This document shows, in pieces, positions 56,911-64,000 of a DNA stretch of 64,000 nt. Position 1 is the stretch's first letter; the number at the start of each line of letters is the position of its first letter. The translations under genes and the position numbers were made by a program. The DNA comes from an uncultured Kordiimonas sp. (lineage in GTDB: Bacteria > Pseudomonadota > Alphaproteobacteria > Sphingomonadales > Kordiimonadaceae): positions 1,179,529 through 1,243,528 of the forward strand of contig CANLMI010000002.1 of NCBI GenBank assembly GCA_947492375.1, in the 5' to 3' direction. The notes under the pieces are model-generated. The model ran no database searches. It was not told where the DNA came from and saw nothing but the letters and a program-made list of their open reading frames with translations.

Positions 56911-57660
56911 ATGATGGTTCGCTCAATGAAAATTTTTATCCAAATGTCTGTTTCACTCCTGATCATGGGTGGTGAGGCGCCAAGTGGCACTATACAGTCT
57001 GTTGATCAGCAAAATACTGTAATCACTTCGCCGGAGATAACTGAATCACCTTTTCTGAAGCTCTCGGCGGGATTGTTTCAGAGCAAGGAAATATACTCAA
57101 AAAATATTAAACGGTTTACCAAGTGGGTTGATCTTTGGCGACGTCATAATTTGAAACCCGAAAGTATTATCGAACCAACACTCCCGGAAAATGTTAGATG
57201 TATTGGATTGATGAGAGCTAGGTGTAATCGTCAAGCTTGGGAAGTGTTTATTCAAGATACATCAGATGAACCATCCTTTGAAATACTTGCGAAAGTTAAT
57301 CGATATATGAATCGGTCCCCTTATATTGTGGACCCTGTTAACTGGGGTGTTCCAGATTATTGGGCAACACCGCAGGAGTTTTTCTTCAAAGATGGTGATT
57401 GTGAAGATTACGCAATAAGTAAATATGTAACTTTGTTAAGGCTAGGTTTTGATGCAAAGCAAATGCGACTGGTTATCTTACAGGATGAAAACCTTCGAGC
57501 TGCACACGCTGTTTTAGCTGTTTTGGTTGATGGTAAACAATATATCTTAGATAACCAAATTGATCAGGTAGTGACACATGATCATATTCTCCACTACCGA
57601 CCTGTATATTCAATCAATCAAGATGGTTGGTGGCTACATCAAAGAGCGATCTTACGTTAA
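56911..57660 (+). CDS. LapG-like transglutaminase-like cysteine peptidase (BTLCP, DUF920)
   Basis: 249 residues with an N-terminal hydrophobic signal (MKIFIQMSVSLLIMGG) and then the bacterial transglutaminase-like proteinase domain: the catalytic Cys in GDCEDYA, His in AAHAVLAV and Asp in YILDNQ. In Pseudomonas LapG is the periplasmic protease that cleaves the adhesin LapA when c-di-GMP falls. No lapD or adhesin is adjacent, but diguanylate cyclase and degenerate c-di-GMP genes flank it. The ATG at 56911 or 56926 could be the start. Confidence 0.9.
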   Translation: MMVRSMKIFIQMSVSLLIMGGEAPSGTIQSVDQQNTVITSPEITESPFLKLSAGLFQSKEIYSKNIKRFTKWVDLWRRHNLKPESIIEPTLPENVRCIGLMRARCNRQAWEVFIQDTSDEPSFEILAKVNRYMNRSPYIVDPVNWGVPDYWATPQEFFFKDGDCEDYAISKYVTLLRLGFDAKQMRLVILQDENLRAAHAVLAVLVDGKQYILDNQIDQVVTHDHILHYRPVYSINQDGWWLHQRAILR

Positions 57661-57762
57661 TTATTGATTCTGGTCATTTTTACTATTTTTTTAGAATAAG
57701 TATGTTTTAACTGGTCATATTAAAATAGGTGGTGGGGCACCTGTAACAAAGGATATCCCTTT

Positions 57763-59010
57763 ATGCCGTCCACACAGGATACATTCAATAAACTGAAAGA
57801 CTTTTTGCATCAGTTAGAACGCCATACTGATGGACGGCGTGCGCTCCACATTAAGATGTCGCGCCTTGAAAAGCACTTACAAGAGGGGCATTTCCGGCGA
57901 GCCAGTGCAGCTGCGTTGAGGCCATTGGTTGAGAAACATGGCGCTGTTATATTTCCTTTACCAAACAGTGATATTATTATTGTGACAAAAACCGCTAATC
58001 TAGAAGATATAGGGGCGGTACTCTCCAAGGTGTATAGAGAATTAAATTCTTCAGTGATTGTTGCGGGCCTTACTGTCTTGCCGGGTGTGAATGACGATTT
58101 TACTACGTGGTATGATCTGGAAAATGATTATCAACCTTTGGTCAACGATGTTGAAACCCTTGAAGAATTGGGAGTAGTAGCCCCCAATACAACTGTTGCT
58201 GCGCCCTCATCACAGAGCAGTAAACAGCCAAAAAAGAGCATGTCTCGTGTTCAGTATGTTGATGTTAATGTGCCAAAGGCGACAAAAGTTAGTCGTGACT
58301 TGGATCCTGAAATGTTACTTGCGCTTACCAAAGTTTTAAATAGCGCTGATGTGACAAGTTTTATAGAACAAACGGCAATCACGGCGATTGTTGAAGGCCA
58401 TGGTTCTGTCCCAGTTATGCTCCATCAGTATATTCCTAACAGTATGATTTTCGATCATTTGTTGAAAAAAACTGAATTAAGAGCAAATCCTTGGTTCGAT
58501 GGGTATTTGGCTGATTTTATTGCTGATAGAATGTTGCGTTCAGATCTAAGTATGACAAATGCACAATCGTTAGCGTCGAGTCTCAAGGTTACTGTAAATT
58601 CTGTTATGAGCGAAGCATTTGATAACTTTAACCGTTCGCTAGGAGATATTGCCCGCTCTAAGGTTGTCTTGGACTTTGCCTTGAATGACATGTTTGCTAA
58701 TACGGTTATGTTTTTGTCGGCACGTGACAAAATTAAAGAATTAGGTTTTAAGTATTCTATCAGTAATCTGGATTTAGTTTCACTTGGCTGGGCTAATAAA
58801 GAATTGCTGGCTGCCGATTTTGTAAAAGTCCGCTATCCAGAAGGTGTGTCTAATTACTGGTTGGATAGTAAGCGCATACTTGTCTTGAAAACCCGGTTAA
58901 AGGATATGGGCATTGCCAAATTTATTCTGGAAGGATGTGGAGATCAAAAAACGATTGCTCGTGGGCAATCGCTTGGTTTTACAATGTTCCAGGGTAGTGC
59001 TGTTGGCTAA
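57763..59010 (+). CDS. Hypothetical protein with degenerate EAL-like C-terminal domain
   Basis: 415 residues. The first 130 hold a helical then beta fold (LPLVE-type region ending VIVAGLTVLPG), followed by a Ser/Gln-rich linker (about 145-175). The C-terminal 240 residues follow the EAL pattern in spacing: LSNLDLVSLGWANKELLAADFVKV near residue 330 (where active enzymes have DDFG...KID; shown in part) and LEGCGDQKTIARGQSLGFTMFQG near 386 (for AEGVET...QG). Acidic catalytic residues are replaced, so it probably does not hydrolyse c-di-GMP but may bind it or a partner. Not recognised by name. Confidence 0.7.
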   Translation: MPSTQDTFNKLKDFLHQLERHTDGRRALHIKMSRLEKHLQEGHFRRASAAALRPLVEKHGAVIFPLPNSDIIIVTKTANLEDIGAVLSKVYRELNSSVIVAGLTVLPGVNDDFTTWYDLENDYQPLVNDVETLEELGVVAPNTTVAAPSSQSSKQPKKSMSRVQYVDVNVPKATKVSRDLDPEMLLALTKVLNSADVTSFIEQTAITAIVEGHGSVPVMLHQYIPNSMIFDHLLKKTELRANPWFDGYLADFIADRMLRSDLSMTNAQSLASSLKVTVNSVMSEAFDNFNRSLGDIARSKVVLDFALNDMFANTVMFLSARDKIKELGFKYSISNLDLVSLGWANKELLAADFVKVRYPEGVSNYWLDSKRILVLKTRLKDMGIAKFILEGCGDQKTIARGQSLGFTMFQGSAVG

Positions 59011-59019
59011 GGGCTTTGT

Positions 59020-60252
59020 TTAGTTAGGAGAAAGCAATAACCCCGCGAGCGCGGCGCTCATTAGATTCGATAAGGATGCCGCTAGTACAGCGCGTAACCC
59101 TAATGCTGCTATATCAGGCATTCGATCTTTTATGAGCGTACCAAGGGCTCCCAGCATAATTGCAATTGAACTGAGATTTGCAAACCCACATAGTGCGAAT
59201 GTTGTAATAGCCGCTGTTCTGGGGCTTAAGGTATCTTGTATTTCGCCAAGGCTTATATAGGCGACAAATTCATTTAAGATCAGCTTTTCGCCAAAAATTG
59301 CGCCAGCGGTTTGTGCTTCGCTCCAGGGTATATCCAACATGAACATAACGGGCGAAAAAATATAACCAAGAATCATCTCTATACTAAGGCCTTCAATGCC
59401 TACAATGCCGCCAAGAAAACCAACAATCCCGTTTAAAAGGGCTATTAGTGAAACAAAAGCTATCAGCATACCGCCAATGTTGACGGCCAGCATAAGGCCG
59501 TCCTGTGCGCCAACAGCCGCTGCCATAATAACGTTTGAATGTTCTGTTTTTGTATCTTTTAGGTTAATCAATCCTTCTGAACTTTTTGGTGCAGATGCTT
59601 CATCAGGCATAATGATTTTTGCCATTAACAAGCCGCCTGGTGCTGCCATAAAGCTGGCGATTAACAGATATTCGATGTTAATTCCAAATTGCGCGTAAGC
59701 CGCCAAGACAGAGCCGGATACTGAAGCCATGCCTGAAACCATAATAGCAAAAAGCTGTGGTTTACTCAGGCTTGCTAAATAAGGTTTGATAACGAAAGGG
59801 GCTTCGGTTTGACTGACAAAAACATTTGCGGTGGCATTAAGCGATTCAACGGGAGCAGTTCCGAGAATTTTTTGTAGTGCGCCGCCGACCCAGGCTACAA
59901 TTCTTTGCATGATACCAAGGTGGTAAAGAACTGCGACAAGTGAAGAGAAAAATATTAATATAGGTAAGACACGGACAGCAAAAATAACCCCCATATTATC
60001 GCTTGCGAGAGGGCCAAAAACCATATTTATGCCGGCTTGTGAATATCCGAGCAAAGCAGATACACCGCTTGACATGCTCTCGATAACAGTTCGACCAAAA
60101 GGCACATAGAATACAAATACCGCTATTGCTATTTGTAGTGCAAATGCGCTTCCAACTACCCGAATACTAATTGACTTTCGGTTCGTAGAAGCGAGAAACG
60201 CAATAAAAAGGATCAATCCTATTCCTGCGATGCTTGTCATCCAATGTGGCAT
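59020..60252 (-). CDS. Concentrative nucleoside transporter (CNT/NupC family)
   Basis: 410 residues with about ten membrane segments. Family marks are the VSQTEAPFVIKPYL segment and SGMASVSGSVLAAYAQFG, the inner repeat forming the nucleoside and ion site, then LMLAVNIGGMLIAF and the NEFVAYISL motif. It imports nucleosides with H+ or Na+. It ends ten bases from the convergent EAL-like gene. Confidence 0.94.
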   Translation of the reverse strand: MPHWMTSIAGIGLILFIAFLASTNRKSISIRVVGSAFALQIAIAVFVFYVPFGRTVIESMSSGVSALLGYSQAGINMVFGPLASDNMGVIFAVRVLPILIFFSSLVAVLYHLGIMQRIVAWVGGALQKILGTAPVESLNATANVFVSQTEAPFVIKPYLASLSKPQLFAIMVSGMASVSGSVLAAYAQFGINIEYLLIASFMAAPGGLLMAKIIMPDEASAPKSSEGLINLKDTKTEHSNVIMAAAVGAQDGLMLAVNIGGMLIAFVSLIALLNGIVGFLGGIVGIEGLSIEMILGYIFSPVMFMLDIPWSEAQTAGAIFGEKLILNEFVAYISLGEIQDTLSPRTAAITTFALCGFANLSSIAIMLGALGTLIKDRMPDIAALGLRAVLAASLSNLMSAALAGLLLSPN

Positions 60253-60303
60253 GGCTTTGTACTTTTTCTTATTGATTGGCTGATTGGGTTTAGGTGGCTT
60301 GTT

Positions 60304-60344
60304 AAAAATAAGGCACCGTTAGCTTTCAAGCTTGCGGTGCCTTA
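60304..60344 (-). terminator. Terminator of the TerB gene
   Basis: TAAGGCACCG pairs with CGGTGCCTTA; an inner AGCTTTCAAGCTT segment is also self-complementary. On the minus strand a TTATTTTTAAC tail follows, 24 bases past the TerB stop. Confidence 0.82.
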
Positions 60345-60367
60345 CTGCCAATTAAATCAATCTAGTT

Positions 60368-60802
60368 TTATTCCAGGCCTGCAACTTGGGCTGAACTGAG
60401 GCCGAGTGCTTTTACTACGCTATTGAAGAATTCAATCTCAGTTGGTCTAACTTCACCGTCTGTTTTAATAACGTCCGCGAGTGATTCGACAATCATGATA
60501 CAATCATCTTGTTCTAGCTTGTTGCTCATCTTGGATAGATAACGTGGTAGCGGTGCAGATTCGTATAATTCTGATAATGCAGCTACCCGGACATCTTTTG
60601 TGCTAACATCTTCGCCCGTTCTGGCCTTGAAAATCTTTTGCACAGTTTCAACTTCCAAATTGTCGATATTTGAATCACTACTTGTCGCCCTCGCGAGTAC
60701 CATCAACAATACTTCTTTGATTAACTCTTCTTTTTCTTCACTAGAAGGTACTTCACTTCCCTCAAAAAAGCGGAATACATTTTTAAGCTGCGCCAATACC
60801 AT
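60368..60802 (-). CDS. TerB family tellurite-resistance-like protein
   Basis: 144 residues, all helical. The TerB pattern is seen in LIKEVLLMVLARATSSDSNIDNLEVETV (shown in part) and the second metal-binding-like acidic helix turn KTDGEVRPTEIEFF. TerB domains bind metals or membranes and are widespread in stress systems; here no other ter gene is present. The start at 60802 follows AGGGGACGAAATA; an upstream ATG at 60829 is weaker. Confidence 0.88.
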   Translation of the reverse strand: MVLAQLKNVFRFFEGSEVPSSEEKEELIKEVLLMVLARATSSDSNIDNLEVETVQKIFKARTGEDVSTKDVRVAALSELYESAPLPRYLSKMSNKLEQDDCIMIVESLADVIKTDGEVRPTEIEFFNSVVKALGLSSAQVAGLE

Positions 60803-61001
60803 TATTTCGTCCCCTAGGTCACATAACATTGATTATTCAGCCACGATAGCAGCCGAAAGTCGGCGTAAGGTCAAGCAAATGTTTAGATAAAGGTGTTTTT
60901 TTTGTTCGTGTAAAACAGAAAGAATGAAGAAGCTCCCAATTGTCGGCTAAATATCTATCAATGGTTCTGATGCTGAAATTGGTCAGGGGTAAATATTCTG
61001 A

Positions 61002-61089
61002 TGGCGGAGCGACAGGGATTCGAACCCTGGAGGGCTTGCGCCCAACACGCTTTCCAGGCGTGCGCCTTAAACCGCTCGGCCACCGCTCC
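61002..61089 (-). tRNA. tRNA-Ser (anticodon GGA)
   Basis: On the minus strand an 88-nt tRNA with encoded CCA, acceptor stem GGAGCGG/TCGCTCC, a long variable arm (TTGGGCGCAAGCCCTCC region) and the T loop GTTCGAAT. The anticodon stem CACGC/GCGTG encloses the loop CTGGAAA, so the anticodon is GGA, reading serine UCC and UCU. No duplicated end or integrase lies beside it. Confidence 0.97.
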
Positions 61090-61212
61090 GGATCAGAATG
61101 TTTGCCCGATTGGGCTAAGTGCCGGGCAATATAGCTATCCCGTAGCAAGACGCAAGAAAAAAGGGACCAGTAAATGATCCCTTTGAGCGCGTGTATATTT
61201 TTTACCGATAGG

Positions 61213-63429
61213 TTATTTGCGAATTGTATCGAGGAAATTCTCTACCTGACCACGTAAATCACCGGACTGCTGTGTCAAAAGCTGTGCTGCGGATAGAACT
61301 TGTGTTGCAGCAGCACCTGTTGAACTAGCACCTGAACTTACTTCATTGATATTAGAGGTTACTTCTTCTGTACCGGTTGATACTTCTGCAACGTTCCTTG
61401 CAATTTCTTGTGTCGATGCATCCTGCTCTTCGACGGCAGATGCGATAGATACGGCTGTTGAATCAATTTCGCTAATGATCGATTTAATCTGATCGATTGC
61501 GTCGACAGCTGTATTGGTCGCTGTTTGCATTCCGCTAACTTGATCGCTGATTTCCTGTGTTGCATTTGCGGTTTGATTGGCAAGGCTTTTCACTTCGCTT
61601 GCGACAACAGCAAATCCTTTGCCTGCATCGCCTGCACGTGCTGCCTCGATAGTCGCGTTCAATGCAAGCAGGTTGGTCTGTTCTGCGATATCATTGATAA
61701 GATTGACAACATCGCCAATTTTCTGTGCGGCATTAACGAGTTCGGCAATATCTTTGCCTGCTTCTTCAGTTCGTGTAACTGCATTGCGGGCTGCGGCGCT
61801 GGACTGGTTGGTTTGGCCTGTAATTTCACGAACAGAAGCCGAAAGCTCTTCAGCGGCACTTGCTACCATCTGTGCGTTACCACTAGCTTGCTGCGCCGCC
61901 ATAGAAACGATCTCGGATTGCTTGGATGTGTCGTCCGCAGTTTGTGTAAGACCTGTGGCCGCATGTTCCATATCGCTAGCTGATTGGCCTACGCTTTCAA
62001 CAACTTCCATAACAGACGCCTCGAACTGGTCCGCAAGTGAAAGCATGGCATCGCGTCGTTCTTTTCTGGCTTCTTCCGCTTGTTGTTCTTCACGAATACG
62101 ACGCTCTTCTTCAGCTTCACGGGCTGAGCGCTCTTCTTCGGCTTTGCGAGCACGTTCCGTTTCCTCGCGTTCACGTTGTTCTGCTTCAAGGCGGCGGCGT
62201 TCGAGTGCATTTTCCTTAAATATTTGCACAGAGCCTGCCATTGTACCAACTTCATCAGTACGGTCACCGTAAGGAACTTCAACTTCCAGATTACCATCTG
62301 CCAAAATAATCATTGTGTCTGAAATCGCGTTGATAGGTTTGGTAACGCGTGACAGGACAATATAAATTGACCCAGCTGCAATCAATATAACAACAACTAA
62401 AATGATAAAGGCAGTTGTTAAACTGGCTGTTGCATCAGAAACAGCCTTTTCATTTAAGGCTGTACCAAGTTGGTCAGCCATTTGACCCATTCGTTGTATT
62501 GAGGCTGCTGCAGTTGCTGCTGTATCAACCCACTGTTCTGCTGACAGTTCATACTCTGGTTCCTCGTCATCTTCGACTTCGCCAGCACCATATATTTCAT
62601 CTTTTGCTTCAATAAAGTTCTCAAAGAATTCACTCTGGATCGTTCCGACCTGTGCTTTGATGTCATTGTTTACCCATTCTGATGCAACAATTGATTTTGC
62701 TTGAGTCCATGCACTTTCAACGTATCCACCATATCGAGAAATTGCTTGCAGTTTGAACGGGTCGATTCCTTGTTTTGCAGCAATGTTAGCACCGATTGAA
62801 GCTGACTCTTGGGCGGCATATTCAGTCATAACCCAAAGGTTTTGTTTTAACCGGGTGATTGAGTATAGCTTGTTGTTACCAAGGTCGAAGCCATTTTCGA
62901 TAGCACCGCGAAGTTCAGCGGCACTTATTATGAGATTATTTAAAGGTGCTAGGGCATTACGCGCACGTAGCTCTCTCGAATCTGATGGTGATCTGATTTC
63001 GCGCAAAAGCGTATCACCAATTTCATTATATGTTGTGTATGATTCTCTGAAAGCTTTTAACATATTACCGCGGCCAGTAAAGTCGCCAAGGTTTTGAATA
63101 GATTGTAAGAACGCTGTATAAGCGCCGTTTGCTGAACGCCGATTATCTTCTACAGCAGCGATAAAACTATTAGGAGCTGTATTTTCAAAGCCATAAGCTG
63201 TAGCAATCGCTGTTCGCTCTAGAGCAATTGAGTTTTTTAACTGTGTTAACTCATCAATCGCCGAATTGATGGCGAATGATTGCTCTGCGGCATTACTTTG
63301 CTCTAGCGCTTCATCAATTTGAAGTACAGTCATAGCTCCAATAATTATGGACAAAAATAATGTTATACCGATCAAAAAGTTCTGGATGCTAAAAATCGTC
63401 TTGTTGTTTGCATTCCCGGTGGACGACAT
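61213..63429 (-). CDS. Methyl-accepting chemotaxis protein
   Basis: 738 residues. Membrane helix 1 is at about 14-34, then a periplasmic helical sensor region (to about 335, with the arginine-containing [15 protein letters not shown] segment typical of NIT-type domains), helix 2 near 338-358, a HAMP domain, a charged [17 protein letters not shown] stretch and the MCP signalling domain with the conserved tip [29 protein letters not shown] (shown in part). It would bind a ligand and control CheA. No other chemotaxis gene is present, so it is an orphan receptor. Confidence 0.95.
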   Translation of the reverse strand: MSSTGNANNKTIFSIQNFLIGITLFLSIIIGAMTVLQIDEALEQSNAAEQSFAINSAIDELTQLKNSIALERTAIATAYGFENTAPNSFIAAVEDNRRSANGAYTAFLQSIQNLGDFTGRGNMLKAFRESYTTYNEIGDTLLREIRSPSDSRELRARNALAPLNNLIISAAELRGAIENGFDLGNNKLYSITRLKQNLWVMTEYAAQESASIGANIAAKQGIDPFKLQAISRYGGYVESAWTQAKSIVASEWVNNDIKAQVGTIQSEFFENFIEAKDEIYGAGEVEDDEEPEYELSAEQWVDTAATAAASIQRMGQMADQLGTALNEKAVSDATASLTTAFIILVVVILIAAGSIYIVLSRVTKPINAISDTMIILADGNLEVEVPYGDRTDEVGTMAGSVQIFKENALERRRLEAEQREREETERARKAEEERSAREAEEERRIREEQQAEEARKERRDAMLSLADQFEASVMEVVESVGQSASDMEHAATGLTQTADDTSKQSEIVSMAAQQASGNAQMVASAAEELSASVREITGQTNQSSAAARNAVTRTEEAGKDIAELVNAAQKIGDVVNLINDIAEQTNLLALNATIEAARAGDAGKGFAVVASEVKSLANQTANATQEISDQVSGMQTATNTAVDAIDQIKSIISEIDSTAVSIASAVEEQDASTQEIARNVAEVSTGTEEVTSNINEVSSGASSTGAAATQVLSAAQLLTQQSGDLRGQVENFLDTIRK

Positions 63430-63627
63430 GGTTGAAAACCCCGTGTGCTAATTCAATTAAAAAGTTGACTCACTAATAGTGAATTTCCTTATGTTTCGCA
63501 TATGGCAGTTAACGAAACCTAAAAAAGGTCGGCTTTTCTATAAAATTTACGAGAATAAAGTTGATTATCAGTCGCAGTCTGGTTTTTAAGTTACACGGTA
63601 GACAGGGGTTTGTGAGGATAGGCGCTG

Positions 63628-64000
63628 ATGAGTGAGTATGATGTGATTGTTATTGGTGCAGGCGCTGCTGGCCTTATGTGTGCGTTTACAGCCGGGCAGC
63701 GGGGCAAAACCGTTTTGCTAATTGAACATGGTAAAAAAGCGGGAGCTAAAATCCTTATTTCAGGCGGTGGTAGGTGTAATTTTACAAATGAAGACGTAAA
63801 ACCCGAGAACTATATTAGTAATAACCCTCATTTTGCCAAGTCTGCACTGGCACGGTACACACCGTGGGATTTTATGGGATTACTGAGCGCTCACAGCGTG
63901 ACGTGGCATGAAAAGAAGCTTGGTCAATTATTCTGTGATCAAGGCGCTAAAAGAGTTCTACAGGTGTTATTGGATGAATGTCATAAAGCCAATGTTACAT
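63628..64000 (+). CDS. HI0933/BaiN-type FAD-dependent oxidoreductase, 3' truncated by window edge
   Basis: The first 124 residues are visible: FAD motif IVIGAGAAGLMCAFT near the start, then LLIEHGKKAGAKILISGGGRCNFTN, the characteristic GRCNFTN pattern of the YhiN/HI0933 flavoprotein family. The function is not established in general. AGGATA lies upstream of the ATG at 63628, which sits 198 bases from the chemoreceptor start. The rest lies beyond the window. Confidence 0.93.
   Translation, partial: MSEYDVIVIGAGAAGLMCAFTAGQRGKTVLLIEHGKKAGAKILISGGGRCNFTNEDVKPENYISNNPHFAKSALARYTPWDFMGLLSAHSVTWHEKKLGQLFCDQGAKRVLQVLLDECHKANVT

Noticed and set aside
61577-62272. 231-residue plus-strand frame within the chemoreceptor gene
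   Set aside because: Serine/arginine-rich shadow of the MCP frame; no ribosome-binding site or domain.

Overview
The window looks like chromosome of a moderately AT-rich, Gram-negative alphaproteobacterium. Signs are a complete ccmABCDEFGHI cytochrome c maturation operon with a separate CcmI, a DUF3126 protein, an IalB-family protein, a zf-CHCC protein, two large TonB-dependent receptors and a LapG-type cysteine peptidase. Gene content would suit a marine group such as Kordiimonadales, but that placement is inference.

Layout. 1-8238: a four-gene, translationally coupled defence operon: type III methyltransferase (5' end outside the window), a DUF262-HNH nuclease, the type III restriction subunit, and an SMC/RloC-like ATPase with a zinc-hook CxxC and a possible anticodon-nuclease tail. 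It stops at tRNA-Arg(CCG), and 134 bp further on lies a second, truncated copy of the 5' half of that tRNA, as expected at the edge of an integrated island. 8886-16544: housekeeping genes (TonB-C protein, nadB, ABC ATPase, zf-CHCC protein, polA, phosphate transporter). 16780-22245: two TonB-dependent receptors. 22398-26234: a periplasmic protein, a candidate small RNA and a 1022-residue beta-propeller/flagellin-like protein. 26483-33634: yggT, folD, marC, an M28 peptidase lipoprotein, an AEC transporter, argG and a nitroreductase. 33659-42814: an unknown helical protein, a MerR/TipAS regulator with a textbook MerR promoter, a secreted-type low-complexity protein, rlmN, an IalB-family protein, a SPOUT methyltransferase, an MFS transporter, yciB, an unusual radical SAM protein and a NUDIX hydrolase. 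42874-50366: a small unknown protein and the ccm operon, whose ccmI is cut by an in-frame TAG. 50516-60252: cardiolipin synthase, an Mpo1-like protein, then signalling/adhesion genes (GGDEF, DUF3126, Hpt, degenerate HD-GYP, LapG-like peptidase, degenerate EAL-like protein) and a nucleoside transporter. 60368-64000: TerB protein, tRNA-Ser(GGA), chemoreceptor and the start of an HI0933-type flavoprotein.

The genes most likely to form systems are: (i) the left-edge operon, which would combine restriction, a DUF262-HNH nuclease and a possible tRNA-cutting suicide response; (ii) ccmA-I, which exports and attaches haem to apocytochromes c; (iii) the 52.8-59 kb cluster, in which one intact diguanylate cyclase sits beside two degenerate c-di-GMP-type domains, a phosphotransfer protein and a periplasmic LapG-like protease, suggesting c-di-GMP control of surface attachment; and (iv) the 26.2 and 36.3 kb genes, which share nested TAGGCA/TGCCTA inverted repeats in their promoters and may be co-regulated.
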